A DNA stretch of 64,000 bases from Seongchinamella sediminis (GTDB taxonomy: Bacteria; Pseudomonadota; Gammaproteobacteria; Pseudomonadales; Halieaceae): the NCBI RefSeq assembly GCF_003457605.1, contig NZ_QRAN01000018.1:1-64000 (forward strand). Direction: 5' to 3'. This document shows, one piece after another, positions 5,991-15,517 of the stretch. The notes beneath the pieces were generated by a model. That model had not been told where the DNA came from and did no database searches. It worked only from the letters and a program-made list of their open reading frames with translations. Positions within the stretch are counted from its first letter, which is position 1. The number at the start of each line of letters is the position of its first letter. The position numbers were made by a program, and so were the translations under genes.

Positions 5991-8183
5991 ATGTCTGTAC
6001 TTGCCCGGCGGCCTGCCCTGAGGTTGTCGCTATTAGCCTGCGGTGTTGGTCTGGCCCACTATCATTATGTGGCGCAGGCAGCACCGCTGGTGCTGGAAGA
6101 GGTGCTGGTCACTGCCCAGAAGCGGACAGAAAACGTGCAGGACATTCCTCTCACGATCAATGTGGTAGACGCCTCCACCATCGACGATTTCAGCATCCGC
6201 ACCACCACGGACCTGGCCGATTCGGTGCCGGGCCTGGTGATTCAGCACACCCCGCAGAACCTGGCCCAGGTAACCATACGCGGCCTCGGCACCGGCTCGG
6301 CCAGTGAGAGTCTCGATCAGTCAGTCGGGCTGTTTATCGACGGCATCTGGACCGGCAGAATCCGCGAGTTCCAGGCCTCGTTGTTCGACCTCGAGCGGGT
6401 GGAGGTGATCAAGGGCACCCAGAATACGCTGCTGGGCAAGAACACCAGCCTGGGCGCGCTGAGTATCGTCAGTGTGCGCCCGGGAGAGGAGCTGGCCGGT
6501 TACCTGCAGGCGGATTATGAAACCGTTTTTGGCAGTGTATACACCACCGGCGCTGTGGATTTACCCAGCGCCCTGGGCAACTACCGGCTGGCGTTCAACC
6601 AAGTCGACGAGGCGGGTTATGTCGACAACCTGACGACCGGTAACGAGGTGCCGGCGCGCGAGCAGTCGACCCTGCGCCTGGGTGCCAACTTCACGCTCGG
6701 TGGCAGCGGCGAGCTTTACGCCAGCTACCAGTACGACGACCTGCGCATTCGCGGTGACGCCTTCCAGCCCGATCAGGACCAGCTCGGTTTCATGCAGGGC
6801 ATGGATCCCGGCGCCGATATCGGCCTGGATCAGCACAAACACGCATACACCTCCTATGGCAGCAGCGGCGATGCCGACGATGAGCAGACCACCCATCGGG
6901 CCACGCTGCACTACCAGCAGGGCCTGGGTGATATGACCTTTACGTCGTTCAGCGGCTGGTCGGAGTACGACAACGACCGGCTCACGGACACCGATTTCCT
7001 GTCGGTGGATTACCTGACCTCGGTCTTCGCCAGCGACTACGAACAGTTCACCCAGGAATTCCGCATAGCCTCGCCCGTCGGTGAGCGCTTCGATTACCTG
7101 CTGGGGGTTTACTACCACGACAGTAGCCTCGAATACGCCAATATCACCGACGCCGCGTTTCCGCCGCCGTATACGCTGGGTCCACTGCCGGTAGACTCCG
7201 CCAGCCTCAAGACCTATGACCAGGATACGACAGTGCTGGCAGGCTTTGGCCAGTTGCGTCTGTACCTCGACAGTGCCTGGCAGCTGGACCTGGGCCTGCG
7301 CTACACCGATGAGGACAAGGACGCCGTCTGGGGCCGGCAGCGGCTGCGCAGTGGCGGACCGCTGGCCGATATTCTGGCCGATGTGGTGGCGCCGGTAGTG
7401 GCACCCACCGAACTGGCCCGCTCGGAACACAACCTCGATGGCTCGGCCAGCCTGCAGTACGATGTCAGCAGTGAATTGACCGGCTATATTTCCTGGGCCA
7501 GGGGCAGCAAGAGCGGCGGCTTTACCAATGACGTGGCGGTGCCCGAAGAGGCGGAGTTTGCCACCGAGGAAGCTGAAACCACCGAACTCGGCCTGAAGTG
7601 GCAGCTGGCGGATGGTGCAGGCCTGCTCAACGCGGCCCTGTTCAATACCGACATCGATGACTTCCAGGTCGTATCGTTTATCGGCACCGGCTTTCTTACC
7701 TCCACCGTACCGGCGCGCAGCCGGGGTCTGGAACTGGAGACCCGCTGGCTGCTCGGCCCGGCGCTGGTGCTGGGCGCAAGCGCCACCTACGCCGATGCCG
7801 AGGAAACTGACACCGGCCTGCGCCTGCCCTACGCCCCCGAATGGTCCGCCTCAGTGGACGCGGCCTGGACCCTGCCGATCCCGGGAAGCGCCCTGCAATG
7901 GCGCCTGGAGGGCGCCATCAATTATCGCGATGAGCAGTTCCAGCAGCGGGGAGAGACCAGCCCTGACGGTGCCCTGACCCTGGTGGACCTGCGCCTGGCG
8001 GTGGCGGCCGCGGCAGGGGACTGGGAGCTGGCCCTGGTGGGGCGCAACCTGCTGGACGAGAGCAGTTCATTTGGCTTCGACTTTCCCTATTTTGGCGGCC
8101 AGCTGGTGCCCGCGGGTACGACCACCATTGGCAGTGTCAGCCGGCCGCGGACGTTTGCCCTGCAGGGGCGTTACCGGTTCTGA
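5991..8183 (+). CDS. TonB-dependent receptor
   Basis: 730 residues. Signal peptide to about residue 30, then a TonB-box-like segment EEVLVTAQKR, a plug domain (about 45-160) with the usual IPLTINVVDA, VTIRGLG, VGLFIDGIW and LERVEVIKGTQNTLLG motifs, and a 22-strand barrel ending in GRYRF. Known: such receptors import siderophores, cobalamin, carbohydrates or other large ligands using energy from TonB-ExbBD. The plug and barrel look most like the broad marine receptors often linked with small organic substrates, not a recognisable siderophore type. The substrate cannot be named. It lies downstream of a barrel protein and converges with a metallopeptidase-like lipoprotein. Confidence 0.92.
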   Translation: MSVLARRPALRLSLLACGVGLAHYHYVAQAAPLVLEEVLVTAQKRTENVQDIPLTINVVDASTIDDFSIRTTTDLADSVPGLVIQHTPQNLAQVTIRGLGTGSASESLDQSVGLFIDGIWTGRIREFQASLFDLERVEVIKGTQNTLLGKNTSLGALSIVSVRPGEELAGYLQADYETVFGSVYTTGAVDLPSALGNYRLAFNQVDEAGYVDNLTTGNEVPAREQSTLRLGANFTLGGSGELYASYQYDDLRIRGDAFQPDQDQLGFMQGMDPGADIGLDQHKHAYTSYGSSGDADDEQTTHRATLHYQQGLGDMTFTSFSGWSEYDNDRLTDTDFLSVDYLTSVFASDYEQFTQEFRIASPVGERFDYLLGVYYHDSSLEYANITDAAFPPPYTLGPLPVDSASLKTYDQDTTVLAGFGQLRLYLDSAWQLDLGLRYTDEDKDAVWGRQRLRSGGPLADILADVVAPVVAPTELARSEHNLDGSASLQYDVSSELTGYISWARGSKSGGFTNDVAVPEEAEFATEEAETTELGLKWQLADGAGLLNAALFNTDIDDFQVVSFIGTGFLTSTVPARSRGLELETRWLLGPALVLGASATYADAEETDTGLRLPYAPEWSASVDAAWTLPIPGSALQWRLEGAINYRDEQFQQRGETSPDGALTLVDLRLAVAAAAGDWELALVGRNLLDESSSFGFDFPYFGGQLVPAGTTTIGSVSRPRTFALQGRYRF

Positions 8184-8187
8184 GACC

Positions 8188-10056
8188 TTAGTGGCGGTGG
8201 CTGCGCTGTCGGCCGCTGCGCTGGTGCATCTGCCGGTGGCTGCGTAACTTCGCCGCCTGCTGTCTCGCCAGTGCCGGCGGCGGGATAAACCTGCCGGGGG
8301 TTCGCGGGGTGACACTGGGCAGCTGATCGAGGTTCTCACACAGGCTGAGGCCCCGTTCCAGCGTGCCCGGCGCCGGCATGGCATCGAGGTAGCGGGACAC
8401 ATCTGCCTCGCCGAGAATGCCCGACAACACCAGCCGGGCCCGCTCCCTGATTGCAGGCCGGGCAGCGCGGTTGATGTTGCTCCACTGCACGGTGTAATCA
8501 CGACAGTCCTCGGTTTCCGTTTCCGGGGCATCGACGAAGGACACTATCCGCTGCACAGCGAAGTAGTGGCTGGTCAGCACCTCTTCCACCAGCATGGCGG
8601 TGTCCTCATAGGGGGTGGCATAGGCATACAGCGCGTTGGCCGCGTCCTGGGCGAACTCCAGCCCGAGTTCGCGGGCGCTCAGTTGCAATACGGTTTGGGA
8701 TACCGGCGCGCCAAAATACAGGATGTCCGCCAGCTGGTAGAGAAAGGTGGATGCCAGCGGATTGGTGCTGAGCAGTTGCAACGAGGGGCTCTGGCGCTCT
8801 GCCCGCAGCGTGGCATCGAACACGGTTTCGTTCGTTGGGGTGGTGCCGAGCAGCGCCGGCGGCATGGCGTCGTTGGCATGCGCCAGTTCGTGAATCAGCA
8901 GGTTGGCCACCGGCAGGACAATGTCCTGCAGTTGCCGCGACTCGGACGCCTCATACAGGTAGGAGGGTGTCCAGGCGGCCCCGTTGCCGCTGATGTAGAG
9001 ATCGTAGGAGATAAACTTCAGGCCCTCGCCGAACTCGGTGCGATAGTCGGGCTCCCAGCCGATGGTCTGGCGCTCTTCCGGGGTAAGCCACAGGTCCTGC
9101 GGGTCGAGGTACACCGCCCCGGTGGCGGAGGTGTAGAAGGCGGGGCGTATGTCGGCGCCGATGACCACCGCGGTGGCGCCGCGGAACAGCTGCAGCATGG
9201 CGGGCGGCAGTTCGCGCAGCACCTGCTTGAAGCGACGCCCCATCCACGGGTGGGAGACCGCCGTGCGCGCCAGTACATCGTAGACCGTGACGCTGGCCTG
9301 GAGGTCGCCAATAAATGGCAGGGTCGTCAGGTCGCAGAGCTGGAAGGGTGTGTTCGCCGCTACACAGGCCGGGAGCACGGCGGCCCAGGGCGAGGAGGCG
9401 TCGTAAGCGCTAAAGTCCCGGGCGATAACCTGGCTGACCAGGCCGAAGCTGATGGAGGCGCTGGCGATGGTCCCCTCGCTGTCGGTGGCTGAGGCGAACA
9501 GCCAGTAATCGCCGGGCGGATAGTCGTCGCCGGGTAGTGAAAACAGCAAGTCAGGACCCACGCGGCGTGCCGGAATAATGACCTCAAGGTCCGGTGAGGC
9601 CATGAAATAGCGCGGGCTGTCAGCTCTGTGTACGCCGCGCAGGTCGATGCTGGCAAGGGGCACAGAGAGCGCCCGGTTTGCAGCGTCCCAGTAGGTCTCG
9701 TAGTACCAGATTTCCAGCGGACCGCGGTAATCGGGGCGAAAACGGGCCCCCAGAGGAATACTGTCATCGCGGCGCCATAACTGCTTGTCCAGGGACAGCT
9801 CGCAGGCACCGTAGGTCGTGTTGCAAATGTCCGTCCAGCGGCCAAAGCTGTAGCCGGGGGCCGGCACCGGCCAGAAGGTCTCCTGGAAATCTTCCTTGAT
9901 ATCGAAGGTGTAGCCGGCGCGATACAGCTGCCGCGTTTCCTCGCCGAACACATAGCCCTGGCCGCTGACCTTCACCGGCATGCGGCAGGCGGCCAGTAAC
10001 AGGGACAGGGTAATCGCGGCCAGGTGGATGGCGCGCTGGGTGTGGCGTCGGTTCAT
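8188..10056 (-). CDS. Lipoprotein with zinc-metallopeptidase HELAH motif
   Basis: 622 residues. Signal peptide with lipobox LLAAC (Cys24) predicts a lipid-anchored envelope protein. Residues about 30-90 contain two cysteines and a SFGRWTD segment like the divergent InlB B-repeat domains of secreted proteins. A zinc-protease signature HELAH lies at 389-393, with downstream glutamates (EEVL) that could be the third ligand. The C-terminus is rich in Arg and His (RSHRQMHQRS, then more). No family is recognised. It converges with the TonB receptor with a 4-bp gap. Likely role: surface or periplasmic protein processing; the substrate is unknown. Confidence 0.65.
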   Translation of the reverse strand: MNRRHTQRAIHLAAITLSLLLAACRMPVKVSGQGYVFGEETRQLYRAGYTFDIKEDFQETFWPVPAPGYSFGRWTDICNTTYGACELSLDKQLWRRDDSIPLGARFRPDYRGPLEIWYYETYWDAANRALSVPLASIDLRGVHRADSPRYFMASPDLEVIIPARRVGPDLLFSLPGDDYPPGDYWLFASATDSEGTIASASISFGLVSQVIARDFSAYDASSPWAAVLPACVAANTPFQLCDLTTLPFIGDLQASVTVYDVLARTAVSHPWMGRRFKQVLRELPPAMLQLFRGATAVVIGADIRPAFYTSATGAVYLDPQDLWLTPEERQTIGWEPDYRTEFGEGLKFISYDLYISGNGAAWTPSYLYEASESRQLQDIVLPVANLLIHELAHANDAMPPALLGTTPTNETVFDATLRAERQSPSLQLLSTNPLASTFLYQLADILYFGAPVSQTVLQLSARELGLEFAQDAANALYAYATPYEDTAMLVEEVLTSHYFAVQRIVSFVDAPETETEDCRDYTVQWSNINRAARPAIRERARLVLSGILGEADVSRYLDAMPAPGTLERGLSLCENLDQLPSVTPRTPGRFIPPPALARQQAAKLRSHRQMHQRSGRQRSHRH

Positions 10057-10143
10057 TTCGCTATTCCAGCAGTTGCGGCGGCAAACCCCGTCCGCTGTCC
10101 GCTATTCGACCATGGATTAAAGCATTGCTGGTACACTGGGAGA

Positions 10144-10539
10144 ATGACGCTCTTTACAATCCTCAAGCTGGTCCACGTGAGCTGTGCGCTGGTATCCATT
10201 GCCGGTTTCACCCTGCGTGGTTACTGGGCGCTCACGGACAACCCCTGGCGCCAGGCGCGTCTCAGTCGCGTACTGCCGCACCTGGTGGATACGCTGTTGC
10301 TCGGGTCGGCGATAGGCATGCTGGTTCTCTGGGGGGCCTCGCCGCTGGCCTTGCCCTGGGTGTTGGCCAAAATACTGGCGCTATTGCTGTATATTGGCCT
10401 GGGCATGGTGGTCATGCGCTTTGCCGCCCGCAGGCGCGACCAGCTGCTGGCCTATATCGCCGCACTGGCAACTGCGGGCTACATTGTCGCTGTGGCCCGG
10501 ACCCACTCGGCGTGGGGCCCGCTGGTGATATTCTGGTGA
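10144..10539 (+). CDS. SirB2-like integral membrane protein
   Basis: 131 residues with four hydrophobic segments, starting MTLFTILKLVHVSCA and containing the SGFTLRG-like motif (here AGFTLRGYW) and LPHLVDTLLL. This is the pattern of the SirB family, inner-membrane proteins first linked to invasion-gene expression in Salmonella but widespread in proteobacteria with no settled function. I chose ATG 10144 because the upstream part of the frame is not membrane-like. It converges with a small secreted protein, and a GC-rich hairpin (10546-10566) sits between them. Confidence 0.8.
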   Translation: MTLFTILKLVHVSCALVSIAGFTLRGYWALTDNPWRQARLSRVLPHLVDTLLLGSAIGMLVLWGASPLALPWVLAKILALLLYIGLGMVVMRFAARRRDQLLAYIAALATAGYIVAVARTHSAWGPLVIFW

Positions 10540-10545
10540 AAGCCG

Positions 10546-10566
10546 GGCCGCCCCGGGCGGGCGGCC
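10546..10566. terminator. GC-rich hairpin between convergent genes
   Basis: GGCCGCCC (10546-10553) pairs with GGGCGGCC (10559-10566) around a 5-nt loop, between gene ends at 10539 and 10575. No T-run; probable bidirectional terminator. Confidence 0.5.
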
Positions 10567-10574
10567 GCTAAAGT

Positions 10575-10934
10575 TCAGCCCGGGTTGGCGGCCTTGTATT
10601 CCCGAATCTCGGTATTGAACTCGCCGGCGACGGCTTCCTCGGCGGAAACGGCGGCGTTATAGGTGTCCTGTACGGTCTGGTAGGCCTCCATGGCGCCTTC
10701 TTCCCCGGCCTTGACCGCGGCTTCCGCTGCGGTCAGCGCGGGTTCCAGGCACTTCATGTAATCCAGGTTCGCGGTCTGAAATGCCTTGACGGCCTTTTGT
10801 CCGGCGAGCATCTGTTCCATGGTGGCGGTGGCGCCGTCGGGCATTTCCGGCTGCGCCGGGGGCTCGCAGTCGGCGGCGAGGGCGGAGGTGCTGCCCAGGG
10901 CAAGCGCCAGGGCGGTGTACTTGATTGCTTTCAT
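10575..10934 (-). CDS. Small secreted hypothetical protein
   Basis: 119 residues. Signal peptide (MKAIKYTALALALGSTSALAA) and a helical, alanine/glutamate-rich mature part with two cysteines (Cys23 and the one in YMKCLEP) that could form a disulphide. Predicted periplasmic. No family recognised. It stands alone on its strand between a convergent SirB-like gene and the SPOR-domain gene upstream. Confidence 0.65.
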   Translation of the reverse strand: MKAIKYTALALALGSTSALAADCEPPAQPEMPDGATATMEQMLAGQKAVKAFQTANLDYMKCLEPALTAAEAAVKAGEEGAMEAYQTVQDTYNAAVSAEEAVAGEFNTEIREYKAANPG

Positions 10935-10996
10935 GGTCTTATCTCAGCAGTGTTTCGAGGAATTAGACATTAACAGTAGACGCTGGTTCTGCCAAG

Positions 10997-12064
10997 TCAG
11001 CCGGATTGTCCCACCCACAGTCTGGCCAGGCCGTAATCTGCTTCCAGGCGGCGGGCAATGGCCTCTGCCGCGGCCTTGTCCGGCAGGTCGACAACCCGCA
11101 CCCGGTAGATGGTGCGGCCATTGCTGTCGCCGCTGGCCACAATGACCCGGCCCTTGCCGGGGTGCAGTTTACTGGCCCAGCTTTCGGCGGTGCTGCGCTG
11201 GCTGTAGGAGCTGAAATTGACAAACCAGCTGCCCGCCGCGGCAGGGGCGCTGCTGCTTGCCGGTGCCGGCCTCGCCACCGGTTCCGGTGCCGGCTTTGCT
11301 GCCGGGGTCGCCTCGTTGATGGCTTCCTGCTGGGCGGTCAACTGTTTCTCCAGCCCGGTGACAATGGCCTGCAGGCTGCGGTTCTCCCGGCGCAGTTCTG
11401 CCACCTGCTGCTCCAGCAGGGTGTTGCGCTCCGCGGCCTGCTCCGCAGCCTGGCGGCTGGCGGTGACCTCGGATGGCGCCGCCGCTGTGCCCAGCTTTGC
11501 CTGCAGTTCACGGATCTCTTCCTGCATCCCGGCCCGCTGATCGATGACCCCGTAACCGCCGGCCACCAGCAGCCCCAGGGCGATCAGGGCTACCACTATC
11601 ATGCCCGGGGAGATCGACAGCTCGCGGCGTTCTTCCTCTTCATATTCCTCGTCTTCAAACGCCTCCCAGTCGTCGCTGTCGCCGGCGGTACTGGCAGTGG
11701 CGGCCAGCGGCAGAGCGTCCTCGGCTTCCGGCGGCTCGTCATCGAATGCGCCGGGCGGATTGGGGCTGGCTTCCCACAGGTCGGGTTCTTCCCGCCCGGT
11801 GTCCGCGGACTCGCCCCACGGATCCCGGTTAGCAGCCCCCGTTTTGCCGTCCGGGTCTTCCTCCTCCAGCTCCCAGGCCAGGTCCTCATCGCCGAATTCA
11901 GGTTCCTCGTCGTCCACCTCGGTGTATATGGCGGCAAAGTCGCTGTCACGATCCGAGTCCTCAAACTCGTTCGTGTCCTCGAAATCGCTGAACAGGCTGT
12001 CGCGACGGGACTGGTCCTGGTCTGCTGCCTGCGTTGGCGTGTTGTCGTCGTCCCGATCGCTCAT
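10997..12064 (-). CDS. SPOR-domain membrane protein
   Basis: About 355 residues from ATG 12064; an upstream ATG at 12121 adds 19 residues unlike the rest. Order: a very acidic cytoplasmic N-terminus (about 1-155), one membrane segment (IVVALIALGLLVAGGYGVI), a coiled coil (about 190-250), an Ala/Pro linker, and a C-terminal SPOR domain (WFVNFSSYSQ to the end). Known: SPOR domains bind denuded peptidoglycan strands at the division septum. Likely a septal or envelope protein. It is divergent from uvrD with overlapping promoter space. Confidence 0.8.
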   Translation of the reverse strand: MSDRDDDNTPTQAADQDQSRRDSLFSDFEDTNEFEDSDRDSDFAAIYTEVDDEEPEFGDEDLAWELEEEDPDGKTGAANRDPWGESADTGREEPDLWEASPNPPGAFDDEPPEAEDALPLAATASTAGDSDDWEAFEDEEYEEEERRELSISPGMIVVALIALGLLVAGGYGVIDQRAGMQEEIRELQAKLGTAAAPSEVTASRQAAEQAAERNTLLEQQVAELRRENRSLQAIVTGLEKQLTAQQEAINEATPAAKPAPEPVARPAPASSSAPAAAGSWFVNFSSYSQRSTAESWASKLHPGKGRVIVASGDSNGRTIYRVRVVDLPDKAAAEAIARRLEADYGLARLWVGQSG

Positions 12065-12174
12065 GGCGGACTGTGCCCCGTTGTCCCTGTGTCGGGGGAT
12101 AGTAGCAGAGCGAACCACCATTTTCTGTAGCGAATTTTTGTCCGCGGGGTGGCTGTCTCGGTTAGAATGCGGCG

Positions 12175-14328
12175 ATGGATGTATCGGATATTCTCTCCCC
12201 CCTCAACGAAGCCCAGCGCGACGCCGTTGCCGCCGAAAGCCAGAACATGCTGGTGCTGGCCGGTGCCGGCAGTGGCAAAACCCGGGTGCTGGTTCACCGC
12301 ATCGCCTGGCTGATCCGCGCCGAGGGTTACTCGCCCTGGTCGATACTGGCGGTAACTTTTACCAACAAGGCAGCCCGCGAAATGCGCTCCCGCATCGAGG
12401 AGATGTTGAGCATTCCCGGCCACGGCATGTGGGTGGGCACCTTCCACGGCCTGGCCCACCGCCTGCTCAAGGCTCACTGGAAGGAGGCGGGCCTGCCGCA
12501 AAACTTCCAGATCCTGGACAGCGATGACCAGCTGCGGCTGGTCAAGCGGGTCTGCCGTGAACTGGAGCTGGATGAAAGCCGCTGGCCGCCGAAACAGGCC
12601 ATGTGGTACATCAACTCGCAGAAGGACGAGGGCCTGCGTTCGCACCATATCGAGGCGCCCCACGGCGACCTCTACGCCCAGACCATGCTGCAGGTTTACC
12701 GCGCCTATGAGGCCGCCTGCGAACGCGCCGGTATGGTGGACTTTGCCGAATTGTTGCTGCGCGCCCACGAGCTGTGGCTGCAGAGCCCCGAGGTGCTGGC
12801 TCACTACCAGGGCCGGTTCCGGGAAATCCTGGTGGACGAATTCCAGGACACCAATACCATCCAGTATGCCTGGCTGCGGGTGCTGGCGGGCAAGCAGATT
12901 CCGGTGATGGCGGTGGGTGATGACGATCAGTCGATCTACGGCTGGCGCGGCGCCAAAATTGAAAACATCCAGCGTTTCGGCGATGACTTCAAGGGCACCC
13001 ACACGGTCCGCCTGGAGCAGAACTACCGTTCCACCCAGACCATTCTGCAGGCCGCTAACGGGGTCATCGCCTTCAACTTCGGCCGGCTCGGCAAGGAGCT
13101 CTGGACCGCCGGCGAGCAGGGTGAGCCCATTACCCTCTACGCCGGCTTCAACGAGCACGACGAGGCCCGGTTTATCGTCGAGCAGATCGAGCAGTGGGTG
13201 AATAACGGCAACAACCGGGCCTCCACCGCCATACTCTATCGCTCCAACGCCCAGTCCCGGGTGCTGGAGGAGGCGCTGATTCGCGCCGGCATACCCTACC
13301 GGATCTACGGCGGCCAGCGTTTTTATGAACGGCTGGAAATTCGCAATGCCCTGGCCTACCTGCGGCTGCTGCAAAGCCGCGGCGACGACGCCGCGGTGGA
13401 GCGGGTCATTAACACCCCGCCGCGGGGCATTGGCAGCAAGACCCTGGATGTGGTGCGCAGCTGCGCCCGCAGCCGGGAGCTGTCCCTGTGGCAGGCGATT
13501 GCCACGGTGATCGCGGAAAAACTGCTGCCCGCGCGGGCCCTGTCGGCGCTGCAAGGTTTCCAGGTACTGATCAACGAACTGGACTCCGGCACCGATGAAC
13601 TCAGCCTGGAAGAGCTGGTGGAGCACGTGATCGGGCATGCCGGCCTGATCGAGTATCACCAGAAGGAAAAAGGCGAGAAGGGCCAGGCCCGGGTAGAAAA
13701 CCTGGAAGAACTGGTCAGTGCCGCCAAGCAGTTTGTCAGCAACGAGGCGGAGGACGGCTCGCCCCTGCAGCAGTTCCTCGACAACGCAGCGCTGGACGCA
13801 GGCGATGCCCAGGCCGACGAGCACGAGGACAGTGTCCAGCTGATGACGCTGCACTCGGCCAAGGGCCTGGAATTTCCACTGGTATTCCTCGCGGGTATGG
13901 AGGAGAACCTGTTTCCCCATCGCATGTCTATCGAGGAGCCCGGGAGGCTGGAGGAAGAGCGCCGCCTGTGTTACGTCGGCATTACCCGGGCCATGGAGCA
14001 GCTGGTAATCACCTATGCCGAGTCCCGGCGCCTGCACGGCAGCGAGAGCTTTAATGCGCCGTCGCGATTCATTCGCGAAATCCCCGCCGAGCTGCTGCAG
14101 GAGGTGCGCCTCAACAACACGGTGGCGCGCCCGGTCAGCAGCCTCAGCCAGGCGACCGTGCCGGATACCGGACTGAGCCTGGGCCAGCGGGTCTATCACC
14201 AGATTTTCGGTGAGGGCACCGTGCTAAACTTCGAGGGCAGAGGCAGCAGCGCCCGGGTAGAAGTCAACTTCGATGACGAAGGCAGCAAATGGCTGGTCTT
14301 GCAGTACGCCAATTTGCAGCTGGTATGA
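12175..14328 (+). CDS. uvrD: DNA helicase II UvrD
   Basis: 717 residues, normal length. Superfamily 1A helicase: Walker A GAGSGKT (about 30-36), TFTNKAAREM (motif Ia), DEFQDTN (motif II), GDDDQSIYGWRGA (motif III), QNYRST (motif IV), LMTLHSAKGLEF (motif V) and CYVGITRA (motif VI). It unwinds DNA 3'-5' in mismatch and nucleotide excision repair and removes RecA. A possible promoter (TTGTCC at 12138, TAGAAT at 12163) would start transcription close to the ATG, leaving almost no leader. No LexA box is evident. The C-terminus ends with the Tudor-like VLNFEGRGSSARVEVNF. A TRAP solute-binding gene follows by 13 bp. Confidence 0.97.
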   Translation: MDVSDILSPLNEAQRDAVAAESQNMLVLAGAGSGKTRVLVHRIAWLIRAEGYSPWSILAVTFTNKAAREMRSRIEEMLSIPGHGMWVGTFHGLAHRLLKAHWKEAGLPQNFQILDSDDQLRLVKRVCRELELDESRWPPKQAMWYINSQKDEGLRSHHIEAPHGDLYAQTMLQVYRAYEAACERAGMVDFAELLLRAHELWLQSPEVLAHYQGRFREILVDEFQDTNTIQYAWLRVLAGKQIPVMAVGDDDQSIYGWRGAKIENIQRFGDDFKGTHTVRLEQNYRSTQTILQAANGVIAFNFGRLGKELWTAGEQGEPITLYAGFNEHDEARFIVEQIEQWVNNGNNRASTAILYRSNAQSRVLEEALIRAGIPYRIYGGQRFYERLEIRNALAYLRLLQSRGDDAAVERVINTPPRGIGSKTLDVVRSCARSRELSLWQAIATVIAEKLLPARALSALQGFQVLINELDSGTDELSLEELVEHVIGHAGLIEYHQKEKGEKGQARVENLEELVSAAKQFVSNEAEDGSPLQQFLDNAALDAGDAQADEHEDSVQLMTLHSAKGLEFPLVFLAGMEENLFPHRMSIEEPGRLEEERRLCYVGITRAMEQLVITYAESRRLHGSESFNAPSRFIREIPAELLQEVRLNNTVARPVSSLSQATVPDTGLSLGQRVYHQIFGEGTVLNFEGRGSSARVEVNFDDEGSKWLVLQYANLQLV

Positions 14329-14341
14329 CAGGAAAATAACA

Positions 14342-15505
14342 ATGGCAACGGCTCCTGCGGAAAAGCGCTTCGCCCCGGTCATCATCCTCCTGCTGGTGGC
14401 GGCGCTGGTTGCCGTGATCGGCCTCTGGGCCACCGACAAAGCCGGTCGCCAGGGCAGCGCCCACCAGGGAGAGGCGCTGGCCACCTCGGACGAGGTATTC
14501 GAGTGGAAGCTGGTTACCACCTGGCCCAAGAACTTTCCCGGCCTGGGCTCGGCGGCGGAAAACCTGGCCCGCATGGTCGACGAGATGAGCAATGGCCGCC
14601 TCAGGATCCGGGTCTACGGCGGCGGTGAAATTGTCCCTGCCCTGGGGGTGTTCGATGCCGTCTCCCAGGGAGTGGCCGATGCCGGCCATGGCGCTGCCTA
14701 CTACTGGAAGGGCAAGGTGCCCTCGTCGGTGTTCTTCACCGCGGTGCCCTTTGGCCTCAACGCCCAGGAAACCTTTGGCTGGCTGCACTACGGCGGTGGG
14801 CTGGAGCTCTGGGAGGAGGCCTACGCGCCCCACAACCTGGTGCCCATGGGCGGCGGCAGTACCGGGGTGCAAATGGGCGGCTGGTTTAACAAGGAAATCA
14901 ACTCCATCGCCGATTTACAGGGCCTGAAAATGCGTATTCCGGGCCTCGCCGGGGAGGTGTTTACCGCTGCCGGGGGCACCTCGGTTACCCTGCCGGGCAG
15001 CGAACTCTATACGTCCCTGCAAACCGGGGTAATCGATGCCCTGGAGTGGGTTGGGCCCTACAACGACCGGATTTTCGGCTTTCACCAGGTGGCCAGGTAC
15101 TACTACTACCCGGGCTGGCACGAGCCTGGTTCGGTACTGGAATTTATCGTCAACAGGGATTCCCTGGCCGCGCTGCCCGCAGACCTGCAGGCCATTGTGC
15201 GCTATGCGGCCCGCGCTTCCAGCCAGGATATGCTGGACGAGTACACGGGGCGCAATAACGAATCCCTGCGGGAGCTGATTGAAGAGCATGGCGTGGAGCT
15301 GCGGCGCTTCCCCGATGATGTGCTCAGGGCGCTGTGGCAGGGTACCCGCGAGGCGCTGGACAAACTGGTGGCCAACGACCCCATGGCGGCGCGTGTCTAC
15401 GCGTCCTACGCAGAATTTTACAAGGGAGTGCGCAACTACCACCACATCTCCGAGCAGTCCTACATCAACCTGCGTGACGTGGTGCTCGAAGATGAGGACT
15501 TTTAG
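14342..15505 (+). CDS. TRAP transporter solute-binding protein, DctP/TakP type
   Basis: 387 residues. An N-terminal hydrophobic segment (FAPVIILLLVAALVAVIG) is a signal or membrane anchor. The binding domain begins at WKLVTTWPKNFPG. IPGLAGEVF, the tyrosine-rich YYYYPGWHEPGS and the EWVGPYND region match the TakP-like subgroup that binds alpha-keto acids, and often calcium. It hands substrate to a DctQM permease using the sodium gradient. ATG 14342 is preceded by AGGAAA. The matching dctQ and dctM genes are on the opposite strand at 15960-17836, separated by a thioesterase gene, so the system is not one operon. Confidence 0.88.
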   Translation: MATAPAEKRFAPVIILLLVAALVAVIGLWATDKAGRQGSAHQGEALATSDEVFEWKLVTTWPKNFPGLGSAAENLARMVDEMSNGRLRIRVYGGGEIVPALGVFDAVSQGVADAGHGAAYYWKGKVPSSVFFTAVPFGLNAQETFGWLHYGGGLELWEEAYAPHNLVPMGGGSTGVQMGGWFNKEINSIADLQGLKMRIPGLAGEVFTAAGGTSVTLPGSELYTSLQTGVIDALEWVGPYNDRIFGFHQVARYYYYPGWHEPGSVLEFIVNRDSLAALPADLQAIVRYAARASSQDMLDEYTGRNNESLRELIEEHGVELRRFPDDVLRALWQGTREALDKLVANDPMAARVYASYAEFYKGVRNYHHISEQSYINLRDVVLEDEDF

Positions 15506-15517
15506 GGCCTGCTCACC

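Noticed and set aside
12150-12175. LexA box before uvrD
   Set aside because: CTGT is present but the matching ACAG at eight-base spacing is absent.
12061-14199. 712-codon minus-strand ORF
   Set aside because: It is the shadow of uvrD, whose helicase motifs are all present on plus.
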